32,804 nucleotides of DNA from Cyanobacteria bacterium SIG32 (lineage in GTDB: Bacteria > Cyanobacteriota > Vampirovibrionia > Gastranaerophilales > Gastranaerophilaceae): NCBI GenBank assembly GCA_015152455.1, contig SUTY01000012.1, positions 1 through 32,804 of the forward strand. Direction: 5' to 3'. Each line of letters starts with the position of its first letter. Within the stretch, counting starts at the first letter, position 1. The position numbers were made by a program, and so were the translations under genes. The notes under the pieces were generated by a model. The model was given only the letters and a program-made list of their open reading frames with translations, was not told where the DNA came from and searched no databases. This document shows, one piece after another, positions 17,554 through 25,070 of this stretch.

Positions 17554-18222
17554 ATGGAAAGAATAATACCTGACGTTGCGCAATCTACACTTACAAATGA
17601 ACAATTACAAGCGTTGATTGATGCTCAGGCTCAAGCGCAATTAAACAATACTATTACAACCATCTTTGTTATAATAAGTATAATTTTGATTGCACTATAT
17701 CTTGTTTATATGACATTAGTTATGAAAAAGAACAAGGTGAGAGAAGCTCTTGCTGGAATAGATGTCCAATTAAAGAAACGATACGACTTAATTCCTAATG
17801 TATTATTTCTTGCTAATAAATTCATGGAACACGAACGAGGTTTGATAGAAGATATTACAAAATTAAGAACAAAAGCTGCTAAAATCAAGTCTGATTTTGA
17901 TAATGTTAGCGAAAAAATAGCTCTAGACAATGAAATTAAAACAAAAATGGGGCAATTAATGGTTTCCGTAGAAAATTATCCACAATTAAAATCAGATCAA
18001 ACAATGATACAAGCTATGCAAACATACTCTGAAGTTGAAGAACACATTGCAGCAGCTAGAAGATTTTATAATAGCGCAGTGTTAGACTTAACAAACGCAG
18101 TAGAAATTTTGCCTAGTAAATGGTTTGCTCAGAAATTAGGTATTAAATCAGAGCTACCGTACTTTGAAATCACAGAAGAAAAAGAGCGACAAGCAGTTAA
18201 CGCTAACGAGTTCTTTTCATAA
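17554..18222 (+). CDS. lemA: LemA family protein
   Basis: A 222-residue LemA-type protein: a short N-terminal stretch, one membrane helix (about 34-56), then the long helical LemA domain starting with VREALAGIDVQLKKRYDLIPNV, and a family-like end with PYFEITEEKERQAVNANEFF. LemA proteins are membrane-anchored helical bundles of unknown biochemical function, often linked with envelope stress or paired with metalloproteases or TPM proteins; no such partner is adjacent here. GGAGG lies 8 bases before the ATG and it has its own promoter. Two tRNA genes begin 26 bases after the stop with no clear terminator between, so lemA and the tRNAs may share a transcript. Confidence 0.92.
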   Translation: MERIIPDVAQSTLTNEQLQALIDAQAQAQLNNTITTIFVIISIILIALYLVYMTLVMKKNKVREALAGIDVQLKKRYDLIPNVLFLANKFMEHERGLIEDITKLRTKAAKIKSDFDNVSEKIALDNEIKTKMGQLMVSVENYPQLKSDQTMIQAMQTYSEVEEHIAAARRFYNSAVLDLTNAVEILPSKWFAQKLGIKSELPYFEITEEKERQAVNANEFFS

Positions 18223-18228
18223 AATTAC

Positions 18229-18244
18229 GTTCGACAAATCGAAC
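18229..18244 (+). other. Small hairpin between lemA and the tRNA genes
   Basis: GTTCGA (18229-18234) pairs perfectly with TCGAAC (18239-18244) around CAAA. No T-run follows, so it is not a terminator; an RNA processing site between the mRNA and tRNA is possible. Confidence 0.4.
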
Positions 18245-18248
18245 AAAT

Positions 18249-18322
18249 GTGCCTGTAGCTCAGTTGAATAGAGCGTCGGTTTCCGAAGCCGGAGGTCATG
18301 GGTTTGACTCCCATCAGGCATA
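18249..18322 (+). tRNA. tRNA-Arg (anticodon CCG)
   Basis: The acceptor stem GTGCCTG pairs with CAGGCAT (18315-18321, one G-T pair at the end); the D stem is GCTC/GAGC. The anticodon loop TTCCGAA (18281-18287) gives CCG. The T stem ATGGG/CCCAT encloses TTTGACT, with A as discriminator. The 3' CCA is not encoded. It reads the rare CGG codon of this AT-rich genome. Confidence 0.9.
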
Positions 18323-18323
18323 A

Positions 18324-18397
18324 GGGTTCGTAGCTCAGTAGGATAGAGCAACGGTTTCCTAAACCGGAGATCGCGGGTTCGACTCCCGCCGGGCCCA
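18324..18397 (+). tRNA. tRNA-Arg (anticodon CCT)
   Basis: One base separates it from the first tRNA. The acceptor stem GGGTTCG pairs with CGGGCCC; the D stem is GCTC/GAGC. The anticodon loop TTCCTAA gives CCT, for AGG. The T stem is GCGGG/CCCGC with TTCGACT, and CCA is not encoded. The first anticodon-stem pair is an A-G mismatch. Confidence 0.9.
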
Positions 18398-18435
18398 TAT
18401 ATTTCAAATATATTATTTTTATAGGAGTTAATATA

Positions 18436-19902
18436 ATGATTTTCAAAATCTTAAATGCAATCAAAAACATTGGTTTATCAAGTATTATTGTTTTAGGCAT
18501 ACTTCTTGCGGTATTATTTACAGGATTACTTGTATTGCAAACACCTAAACAAACTTACGCTTTCCCTTCAGCTCAAGGATACGGAGCATTTACAACAGGC
18601 GGTAGAGGCGGAGTAGTTTACCACGTAAGAACTCTTAAAGATACAGGAGAACTTGGATCTTTAAGATACGCTGTTGAACAAAAAGGTCCAAGAACAATTG
18701 TTTTTGATGTTGCCGGAATTATTGAATTACAATCACCATTGGTTGTCAAAAACAACGACTTGACTATTGCAGGTCAAACTGCACCTGGCAACGGAATTTG
18801 CATTAAGAATTATCCTTTCATAGTTGACGCAGATAACGTAATAATAAGATATTTAAGATTTAGATTAGGTGACTCTATTAATGACGGTAGCTCACTTGTA
18901 GTAAAAAACAGACACGACATTATGATCGACCACTGTTCAATAAGCTGGGCTCCTGGGGATAATATCACCCTATACAACAACCAAAATTTAACAATGCAAT
19001 GGTGCATAATAAGTGAAGCATTAAATACTGGAATAAATAACGGAACTGGCGCAACTCTTGGCGGCTACAGTGCATCATATCACCACAATTTATTTGCCAG
19101 CAACAGAACAAATAACCCTACATTCTACAAGACAAATTTTGCAAATGATTTAAACTTAGAAACAGTCGATTTCAGAAACAACGTTCTATATAACTGGGCA
19201 ACATCTTCAATTGACGGCGCAGAAAGTGGGCATTACAACCTTGTAAATAATTACTATAAATTCGGACCTGCTACCAAAATTCCTTCACGAAGTCAAATTA
19301 TAGAAGTTGATGTTGTGAGAAAATTTGGTATAATTTACGTTATTGGTAATTACGTCCACACAAATCCATTACAAACAAACGACAACTGGCTTGGCGTTTA
19401 TCCAAATATGGACTACATGCAAACCTCTAAAAACCCTTTATTAACTCGCACAGAATTTGAACACCAACCTGTAACAACACATAGTGCGACAAAAGGCTAT
19501 GACAGAGTATTAGAATTTGCTGGAGCTTCCCTCAACAGAGATTTAGTGGATAATCGTATTACACAATCAGTTGAAACATACGTATCTGGAACATCTGTTG
19601 GAAACGGTATTATCACATCACCAAAAGATGTTGGTGGGTATCCTGTATATAAATATAGCCATCCATTAGTAGATTCAGATAATGATGGTATCCCTGATGA
19701 TTGGGAATTTAGCCACAATTTGAATCCATACGATCCTGGTGACGGTAAAAGCATGACTAAGACTGGTTATACAAACTTGGAAATCTACTTAAACGGATTA
19801 GTTGAACAAATAACCGAAAGACAAAATTCAGGTGCGCAACCAAGAATAGATTCATACATGTTGCTTGTCCAAGATTTAGCAAACAAATTAAAAAAATACT
19901 AA
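18436..19902 (+). CDS. Secreted or membrane-anchored pectate lyase-like polysaccharide lyase
   Basis: The 488-residue product starts with a basic stretch and a hydrophobic helix (about 13-35) followed by QTYA|FPSAQGYG, a plausible signal-peptidase site. The mature part is a right-handed beta-helix of the PL1-like pectate lyase type: TTGGRGGVVYHVRTL, GSLRYAVEQKGPRTIVFDVAG, TIAGQTAPG, IIRYLRFRLGD, DHCSISWAPGD, SYHHNLFASN, then FRNNVLYNWA and VNNYYKFGPAT. Near residue 414 is a calcium-binding-type DSDNDGIPDDWE followed by a short dockerin-like tail. Pectate lyases cut polygalacturonate by beta-elimination. The arrangement closely resembles Bacteroides/Prevotella enzymes, suggesting lateral gain in the gut. 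AGGAG lies before the ATG; no own promoter is obvious, so it may ride on the tRNA transcript. Confidence 0.85.
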   Translation: MIFKILNAIKNIGLSSIIVLGILLAVLFTGLLVLQTPKQTYAFPSAQGYGAFTTGGRGGVVYHVRTLKDTGELGSLRYAVEQKGPRTIVFDVAGIIELQSPLVVKNNDLTIAGQTAPGNGICIKNYPFIVDADNVIIRYLRFRLGDSINDGSSLVVKNRHDIMIDHCSISWAPGDNITLYNNQNLTMQWCIISEALNTGINNGTGATLGGYSASYHHNLFASNRTNNPTFYKTNFANDLNLETVDFRNNVLYNWATSSIDGAESGHYNLVNNYYKFGPATKIPSRSQIIEVDVVRKFGIIYVIGNYVHTNPLQTNDNWLGVYPNMDYMQTSKNPLLTRTEFEHQPVTTHSATKGYDRVLEFAGASLNRDLVDNRITQSVETYVSGTSVGNGIITSPKDVGGYPVYKYSHPLVDSDNDGIPDDWEFSHNLNPYDPGDGKSMTKTGYTNLEIYLNGLVEQITERQNSGAQPRIDSYMLLVQDLANKLKKY

Positions 19903-19921
19903 TAAAAGGAAAACTTAATAA

Positions 19922-20044
19922 ATGTTTAACTCAGACATACAACATTTAGCTAGACTGGGGGGGGGTAGAAACCCTCTCGTAGTCTGTGTTTTAGACAAAA
20001 GTTATGAAAAACCCAGTAAAAAACTTGGTCACTTGGTCACCTAG
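19922..20044 (+). CDS. Short ORF (40 aa) crossing a 9-G tract
   Basis: ATG 19922 has AAGG upstream; the ORF reads through a run of nine G (19957-19965) as Leu-Gly-Gly-Gly-Arg-Asn and ends inside the orphan pilin leader in another frame. A second ORF of the same design starts at 32051 with ten G. Whether either is translated is unknown; they may be uORFs or chance frames over a structured element. Confidence 0.3.
   Translation: MFNSDIQHLARLGGGRNPLVVCVLDKSYEKPSKKLGHLVT
19952..19985 (+). repeat. Poly-G hairpin element, copy A
   Basis: AGACT (19952-19956) pairs with AGTCT (19981-19985). Inside, the nine G pair with CCCTCTCGT (G-C and G-T pairs, one mismatch) around a TAGAAA loop. The same core (G-run, TAGAAAC, CTCTC, TAGT) recurs at 32081-32124 with a different but again self-complementary outer stem. 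Confidence 0.65.
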
Positions 20045-20075
20045 TCACTTGATCACTTCACAAAAACGAGGGTAA
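20004..20075 (+). pseudogene. Orphan prepilin leader (23 codons), remnant of a pseudopilin gene
   Basis: A block of about 70 bases (19997-20066) is 69/70 identical to the start region of the pseudopilin gene at 32486. It encodes MKNPVKN-LVTWSPSHLITSQK and then, instead of SAFTLAEV, reads Arg-Gly-stop. It is either a truncated copy or a mobile repeat unit that carries the leader. The stop overlaps the terminator stem. Confidence 0.65.
20022..20061 (+). repeat. TGATCA-rich dispersed repeat, third copy
   Basis: Same orientation and almost the same sequence as 32505-32543 (one base differs, making TTGGTCAC of the first TTGATCAC), inside the orphan leader. The identity extends on both sides to a block of about 70 bases. 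Confidence 0.8.
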
Positions 20076-20096
20076 ATAAAAATCCCTCGTTTTTTG
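20062..20096 (+). terminator. Bidirectional intrinsic terminator
   Basis: ACGAGGG (20066-20072) pairs with CCCTCGT (20084-20090), extended by A/T pairs, with T-runs on both strands. It separates the convergent pectate lyase region and the permease operon. Confidence 0.85.
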
Positions 20097-20106
20097 TAAT
20101 ATAAAA

Positions 20107-21636
20107 TTATTTTTTTATTTTTAATTTATCTTCCAAACGTTTCTGTTTATAGCTATACAACGCATATATTAAAATACCAATCAAAAGCCACAATGGGAAG
20201 TAAATAGATGATGTTTTTAATGATTGCATTGAATAAACCATCAAACCGCCACAAGTTAAAATTCCAAAAATTGGAAACCAAGGACAGAACGGTACTTTAA
20301 AAGGTCTTTCTCTATCGGGATCTGATTTTCTAAGAATTAATACAGCAATACAAATTATTATAAATGAAGTAAATGTTCCAAAATTACACAACTCTGCAGA
20401 TATATTCAAATCCATAAACAACGCACAAACAATAACAATTAAACCAGAAATCCAAGTTAATACATGTGGGGTTTTAAATTTTTTATGGATAACTCTCATT
20501 GATCTTGGCAAAAATCTATCACGACTCATAGCATATAAAATACGAGTTGTACCTAATTGATAAATTAAAAGTACCGAAGTCAATGCACACAAAGCGCCAA
20601 TAGAAATCAAACCAGCGAACCAATCTTTACCAATTACTCTCATTGCATGCGCTATAGGAGCTTGAATATCAATACTACCCAAAGGAACAATACCAGTTAA
20701 AACCAGCGCAACACACACGTACAAAAGAGTACAGATTGCTAATGTTCCAATAATTGCAATTGGCAAATCTCTTTGAGGATTTTCAGTTTCTTCTGCTGTT
20801 GTTGAAATTGCATCAAATCCAATATATGCAAAGAAAATTAAAAACGCACCCATAAAAATTCCCTCAAAACCGTTTGGTGCAAAAGGTGTCCAGTTTTCTG
20901 GCTTAACATAAAAAGCACCTACAATAATGAAAGAAAGTATCATAAACATATTTACGCCAACCATAACGGTTGCAACTTTTGTTGATTCTTTAATCCCTCT
21001 AATTAAAAGAATTGTTAATACAAAAACTATAAAAATAGCAGGTAAATTTATACACAACGGAATAGTGTCAAATAAATACGGTACTTTGTCGTGCATATCC
21101 CAACCATTTTTATCACACATCATTTGTATAGCTCGATAATCATATCTTAACCATATTGGAAAATCTGTCACAAAACTTGGTAAAATATGACTAAAACCTT
21201 TCAACAATTGTGTCAAATAACCAGTCCATGCACATGCAACTGTAATATTGCCGATTGCATATTCAAGCATCAAAATCCAACCAACCATCCAGGCCATAAA
21301 CTCACCCATTGTTGCGTAAGTATAAGCATAAGCACTACCTGCAACAGGAATCATAGCCGCAATTTCTGAATAACATAATGCTGAAAATATACAAGCAATT
21401 ACTGCCAAAAACATTGAAACTACAATACCAGGTCCAGCCCCAACACTTTCAGGCCCACCTTGAATTGCGGTACCAATGATTGTAAAAATACCTGTACCAA
21501 CAACCGCACCAATACCTATGATAATTAAGTCAAAGACATTAAGAGTCTTTTTTAACTCTGACTTTGAACTTGTTTTTATCATTTCGTCAGGGCTTTTTTT
21601 CTTTAGTAAATTTGTTAATACAGAATTAATACTCAT
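20107..21636 (-). CDS. Amino acid permease, APC superfamily (CAT-like), second copy
   Basis: A 509-residue polytopic protein with at least 12 predicted helices. The first carries the APC substrate-binding signature DLIIIGIGAVVGTGIFTIIG; FFAYIGFDAISTTAEETENP is typical of the cationic amino acid transporter (CAT, TC 2.A.3.3) branch. It is a close paralogue of the gene just upstream: the helices and loop FYVKPENWTPFAPNGFEGIF match nearly word for word, so they arose by tandem duplication. The start is 2 bases after the upstream stop without a good ribosome binding site, so translation is probably coupled. Substrate unknown; uptake or exchange of amino acids is inferred from the family. Confidence 0.9.
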   Translation of the reverse strand: MSINSVLTNLLKKKSPDEMIKTSSKSELKKTLNVFDLIIIGIGAVVGTGIFTIIGTAIQGGPESVGAGPGIVVSMFLAVIACIFSALCYSEIAAMIPVAGSAYAYTYATMGEFMAWMVGWILMLEYAIGNITVACAWTGYLTQLLKGFSHILPSFVTDFPIWLRYDYRAIQMMCDKNGWDMHDKVPYLFDTIPLCINLPAIFIVFVLTILLIRGIKESTKVATVMVGVNMFMILSFIIVGAFYVKPENWTPFAPNGFEGIFMGAFLIFFAYIGFDAISTTAEETENPQRDLPIAIIGTLAICTLLYVCVALVLTGIVPLGSIDIQAPIAHAMRVIGKDWFAGLISIGALCALTSVLLIYQLGTTRILYAMSRDRFLPRSMRVIHKKFKTPHVLTWISGLIVIVCALFMDLNISAELCNFGTFTSFIIICIAVLILRKSDPDRERPFKVPFCPWFPIFGILTCGGLMVYSMQSLKTSSIYFPLWLLIGILIYALYSYKQKRLEDKLKIKK

Positions 21637-21638
21637 AA

Positions 21639-23231
21639 CTATTTACATAATTCCTGTTTTCTTTGTGCAACTTTTTCTCTGTGGATTTTATTTTCATTTA
21701 AACGATTTCTTACAAAACCATAAAGAAGATAAATTAATGCGCCGATACCCAACCAAATTGGGAATAATACCGCAGAACCTGATGGTTGCATTGATTTGTA
21801 AATCATAAGTCCACCGCAACAGATAATACCCAAAGACGGTACAACAGGTGAAAATGGAACCTTAAACGGTCTTGGTCTGTCCGGATCAGTTTTTCTTAAA
21901 ATTAACACAGCAACACAAACGATTATAAATGATGTAAATGTACCATAATTGCAAAGTTCAGCTGCTACATCCAAATTTAATGTCAAAATACCCAACACAG
22001 CCAAAAGTCCAACCGTCCAAGTTAATAACGCAGGAGTTTGGAATTTTGGGTGAATTTTTTGAAATTTTGTTGAAATAAAATGATCTCTACTCATAGCAAA
22101 CAAAATTCTTGTTGCCGCCATTTCTAAAACTAACAAAACTGAAGTTAAACCAGCTAACGAACCAATAGAAATCAACCCAGCAGCCCAATTTTGTTTTACA
22201 ACGGTCATACAATAAGCCATTGGCGCTTTAAGAAAATCTGGAGAAACTGCAGAAGCAGTATCCTGCATACCTGTCAAAACTAAAGCAACAAGCACATAAA
22301 CAACTGTTGTTACTAATAATGAACCAATAATACCAATTGGCAAATCTTTTTGAGGATTTTTACATTCTTCAGCCGCAGTTGCCAAAGCATCAAATCCAAT
22401 ATAGGCAAAGAATATTAAAAATGCACCTGCAAATATACCCTCTGCACCATTTGGAGCAAAAGGTGTCCAGTTTTCAGGTCTGACATAAAAAGCTCCCACA
22501 AGAACAAACAACGCAATAACTGCAAGTTTAATAAATACCATTAAACCTGCCATTTTTGTAGAGTCTTTAGTACCCTTAACTAAAATTGCAGTGATAAGTA
22601 AAACAATAACAATTGCTGGTAAATTTATACATAAAGGAATACCAAACAATGTTGGAACAGTTATTGACGGATCAGCTTCTACAAGTTTTGAAGCGGTAAA
22701 CGGATCGTTAACCAACCACACAGGCGGATTAGCCAACCAAGCAGGTAAAATATTTGCAAACCCACTCATAAATTGGACAAAATGGTTTGACCATGCACAA
22801 GCAACTGCAATAAATCCAATTGCATATTCAAGCATTAATACCCAACCAACCATCCAAGCCGCAAATTCACCCAAAGTCGCAAATGTATAGGTATAAGCAC
22901 CACCTGCCACAGGAATCATTGTCGCAAATTCTGAATAACACAAAGCAGAAAATATGCACGCAATAGCTGCAATAATCATAGAAATCATCAATGCAGGTCC
23001 TGCACCTAATGCGGAGCCGTCAACGTTTCCTGCAGCTGCTATACCTACAACTGCAAAAATACCTGAACCAATAATCGCACCAACGCCAAGGATTATTAAA
23101 TCCCAAACGCCAAGCGTTTTTGCTAAACCTTCTCCACTAGCTTCAGCTAACATAGTATCTGGATTTTTAATACGAGTAATCGTTCTCAAAAAATTGCGAG
23201 TAAATGTCGCACGGTGAAATTTTTCTGCCAT
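21639..23231 (-). CDS. Amino acid permease, APC superfamily (CAT-like), first copy
   Basis: 530 residues, with the same family marks as its neighbour: DLIILGVGAIIGSGIFAVVG in helix 1 and FFAYIGFDALATAAEECKNP in the middle, plus 12 or more helices and a charged C-terminal tail (NRLNENKIHREKVAQRK). AAGGA lies 7 bases before the ATG. It starts 11 bases after the glyQ stop, so glyQ, this permease and its duplicate form one operon. Pairing with glycyl-tRNA synthetase hints at uptake of glycine or another small amino acid, but this is inference; the CAT family also moves arginine, lysine and branched-chain substrates. Confidence 0.9.
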   Translation of the reverse strand: MAEKFHRATFTRNFLRTITRIKNPDTMLAEASGEGLAKTLGVWDLIILGVGAIIGSGIFAVVGIAAAGNVDGSALGAGPALMISMIIAAIACIFSALCYSEFATMIPVAGGAYTYTFATLGEFAAWMVGWVLMLEYAIGFIAVACAWSNHFVQFMSGFANILPAWLANPPVWLVNDPFTASKLVEADPSITVPTLFGIPLCINLPAIVIVLLITAILVKGTKDSTKMAGLMVFIKLAVIALFVLVGAFYVRPENWTPFAPNGAEGIFAGAFLIFFAYIGFDALATAAEECKNPQKDLPIGIIGSLLVTTVVYVLVALVLTGMQDTASAVSPDFLKAPMAYCMTVVKQNWAAGLISIGSLAGLTSVLLVLEMAATRILFAMSRDHFISTKFQKIHPKFQTPALLTWTVGLLAVLGILTLNLDVAAELCNYGTFTSFIIVCVAVLILRKTDPDRPRPFKVPFSPVVPSLGIICCGGLMIYKSMQPSGSAVLFPIWLGIGALIYLLYGFVRNRLNENKIHREKVAQRKQELCK

Positions 23232-23242
23232 TTATTTTCCTT

Positions 23243-24115
23243 CTACTTGCAAAGAGGGAAACCTAGTTCTTCTCTTTGTTCTACATATAATTTTGCAACA
23301 GCCGAAGCCATTGTTCTAACTCGATTTATAAAATTAATTCTTTCATCTTTACTTATTACACCTCTTGCATCAAGCAAGTTGAATGTGTGAGAACATTTCA
23401 AAACATAATCATACGCTGGTAAAACAAGTTTTGCCCCAATACAATTATCAACTTCTTTTTGATAAAGGTCAAACATTGTAAACAATGATTTTGAATCTGA
23501 AACTTCAAAGTTATATTTAGATTGTTCAATTTCATTTTGTAAGAAAATTTCACCATATTTTAATGTATCATTCCACATAATGTCATAAACAGACTCTTTG
23601 TTTTGAAGATACATTGCAATTCTTTCCAAACCATAAGTAAGCTCAAGCGCAACTGGCTTAACTTCTAAACCACCTACTTGTTGGAAATATGTAAATTGTG
23701 TAATTTCCATACCATCAAGCCATACTTCCCAACCTACACCAGCCGCACCTAAAGTAGGAGATTCCCAGTTATCTTCAACAAATCTAACATCATGTTCTTT
23801 TAGATCAATACCCATAGCTTCCAAACTTTTTAAATAAAGCTCTTGAGCATTATCAGGTGATGGTTTCAATATAACCTGGAATTGATAATAATGTCCCAAT
23901 CTGTTAGGGTTTTCACCATAACGAGCATCAGTTGGTCGTCTGCAAGGTTCAATCATAGCCGTATTCCAAGGTTCAGGACCTAGAGAACGCAAAAAGGTTG
24001 CAGGATTCATAGTTGATGCACCTTTTTCGATATCATACGGTTGTTGAATTATGCAACCATAATCTGACCAAAACTTTTGTAAATTAAATACCAATTCTTG
24101 AAAATTTAATGCCAT
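23243..24115 (-). CDS. glyQ: Glycyl-tRNA synthetase alpha subunit
   Basis: GlyQ is the catalytic alpha chain of the bacterial alpha2beta2 glycyl-tRNA synthetase, which charges tRNA-Gly. The product starts [16 protein letters not shown] and carries [56 protein letters not shown] and FTYFQQVGG, all family signatures. At 290 residues it has the normal length. I chose ATG 24115 because GGTGA lies 6 bases upstream and the protein then begins as in the family; the frame stays open further upstream to 24193. The beta subunit glyS is not in the window, so the two subunits are encoded apart here. It is the first gene of the operon with two permeases. Confidence 0.95.
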   Translation of the reverse strand: MALNFQELVFNLQKFWSDYGCIIQQPYDIEKGASTMNPATFLRSLGPEPWNTAMIEPCRRPTDARYGENPNRLGHYYQFQVILKPSPDNAQELYLKSLEAMGIDLKEHDVRFVEDNWESPTLGAAGVGWEVWLDGMEITQFTYFQQVGGLEVKPVALELTYGLERIAMYLQNKESVYDIMWNDTLKYGEIFLQNEIEQSKYNFEVSDSKSLFTMFDLYQKEVDNCIGAKLVLPAYDYVLKCSHTFNLLDARGVISKDERINFINRVRTMASAVAKLYVEQREELGFPLCK

Positions 24116-24164
24116 ATTATCACCATTATTGTATAAACTACACTTCTTATAACGTCCGAGCCTA

Positions 24165-24193
24165 ATAATACGACAGACATAGTAAAATTGCAA
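24165..24193 (-). promoter_or_regulatory. Promoter of the glyQ-permease operon
   Basis: On the minus strand: TTGCAA, 17-base spacer, TATTAT. Leader about 43 bases. Its -35 is 5 bases from the -35 of the divergent promoter at 24199. Confidence 0.65.
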
Positions 24194-24198
24194 TAATT

Positions 24199-24227
24199 TT
24201 GTTTAAAAATATTAAGTATGTTATAAT
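24199..24227 (+). promoter_or_regulatory. Promoter of the kinase gene
   Basis: TTGTTT (24199-24204), 17-base spacer, TATAAT (24222-24227) with a TGT extended -10. The transcript would begin at about the ribosome binding site, a leader of only ~10 bases. Confidence 0.75.
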
Positions 24228-24243
24228 AATTCCAGAGGTGAAT

Positions 24244-24756
24244 ATGGCAAACAAAATAATATTCTTTTCAGGTAAACAATATTCAGGCAAAGATACTGTT
24301 GCAAAAATCATGCTTAATGCAATGACTGATTTTAAACGTTGCGCAATGGGCGATATAATAAAACTTACATACGGAAAAGAAAAAGGTCTTACATACGACG
24401 AAATAGAAAAGAACAAACCGTTGTACCGCCAAGATTTAATAGATTTGGGCAATTGGGGGCGTTCTCAGGATCCTGATTACTGGCTAAAAAAGATTATTGA
24501 ACAAGACGGCAACATTATGGTGACAGATGTTCGAGTTCCACACGAATATGAAGTTTTCAAAAATGCTGGAGCAATATCCATACGAGTTGAAGCATCTAGA
24601 GAAATTCGTTCTCAACGAGGTGAATTAGTTGGAGAATCTGATATTACTGAAATCGGATTAGACCATATCACAGACTGGGATTACGTAATTACAAACGAAT
24701 CCGACTATGAAACTCTTGTCCAAAACGTAGAAAAACTTATCGAGGAATTAAAATAG
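24244..24756 (+). CDS. P-loop kinase of the phosphomevalonate kinase / dNMP kinase-like family
   Basis: A 170-residue soluble kinase. The P-loop is FSGKQYSGKDT (residues 8-18), with the SGKD typical of animal-type phosphomevalonate kinase and phage-type deoxynucleoside monophosphate kinases. Further family-like stretches are YRQDLIDLGNWGRSQDPDYW, TDVRVPHEYEVFKNAG (Walker-B-like), RVEASREIRSQRG and GLDHITDWDYVI. The latter strongly recall animal PMVK (ADP-forming phosphorylation of mevalonate-5-phosphate). Gut Melainabacteria are expected to make isoprenoids by the MEP route, so a nucleotide or other phosphate acceptor is more likely; the acceptor cannot be told from sequence. ATG 24244 has AGAGGTG upstream; the frame continues upstream to 24199 but through the promoter. 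Confidence 0.75.
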   Translation: MANKIIFFSGKQYSGKDTVAKIMLNAMTDFKRCAMGDIIKLTYGKEKGLTYDEIEKNKPLYRQDLIDLGNWGRSQDPDYWLKKIIEQDGNIMVTDVRVPHEYEVFKNAGAISIRVEASREIRSQRGELVGESDITEIGLDHITDWDYVITNESDYETLVQNVEKLIEELK

Positions 24757-24917
24757 TGGCTGGAGATTACAAAAAATTACTCAACAAAAAGAAAAAAGTT
24801 TATTGTGATACAAGAACAATGGGTGTAAATATTGATAAAAACGAATATTATGAAATTATTTTATCAAATTCAGCTCAGCCTGAAAAAATCAACACTAAAA
24901 ACAATTCTAAAATGTAA
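24756..24917 (+). CDS. Small lysine-rich hypothetical protein, 53 aa
   Basis: A GTG start overlaps the kinase stop by one base and has GAGGA 9 bases upstream, so it is well placed for coupled translation. The product is basic and polar (MAGDYKKLLNKKKKVYCDTR, then NIDKNEYYEIILSNS), without membrane segments. I recognise no family. The good ribosome binding site and the stop-start overlap argue that it is real. Confidence 0.55.
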   Translation: MAGDYKKLLNKKKKVYCDTRTMGVNIDKNEYYEIILSNSAQPEKINTKNNSKM

Positions 24918-24933
24918 AATTTCTTAACACCAC

Positions 24934-24962
24934 TTGCATTAAAAACATATTTCAGATACTAT
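24934..24962 (+). promoter_or_regulatory. Promoter of the rplS-rbgA-rnhB operon
   Basis: TTGCAT (24934-24939), 17-base spacer, TACTAT (24957-24962). The predicted start near 24969 leaves a leader of about 100 bases before rplS. Confidence 0.7.
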
Positions 24963-24980
24963 GGAGAATACGAACGTGCG

Positions 24981-25020
24981 TCGACGGATTTTTTTGTGGA
25001 AGAAATTATTTAAACGTCGA
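24981..25020 (+). promoter_or_regulatory. Hairpin in the rplS leader, possible L19 autoregulatory site
   Basis: TCGACG (24981-24986) pairs perfectly with CGTCGA (25015-25020) in an otherwise AT-rich leader. Ribosomal protein leaders for L19 are known in other phyla, but I see no match to their consensus, so the role is inference from position. Confidence 0.35.
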
Positions 25021-25070
25021 TTAAGGAATTAAAAACTAAGTACTAAAAGAAATATAAAGGAAAAGCGAAA

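Noticed and set aside
18225-18500. Minus-strand ORF of 91 codons containing GPAGVEPAISGLGN
   Set aside because: It is the antisense of the two tRNA-Arg genes; this peptide is a classic false gene call over tRNAs.
18249-20106. Genomic island integrated at the tRNA-Arg genes
   Set aside because: I looked for a repeat of the tRNA 3' end downstream and found none in the window, and no integrase is present; only the lyase itself looks foreign.
21187-23217. Plus-strand ORFs of 60-110 codons opposite the permeases
   Set aside because: They are antisense shadows of membrane-protein genes: strand-swapped hydrophobic codons keep frames open, with no starts or sites of their own.
24199-24243. Longer N-terminus for the kinase
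   Set aside because: The extra codons coincide with the -35/-10 boxes and the ribosome binding site; family members begin close to the P-loop.
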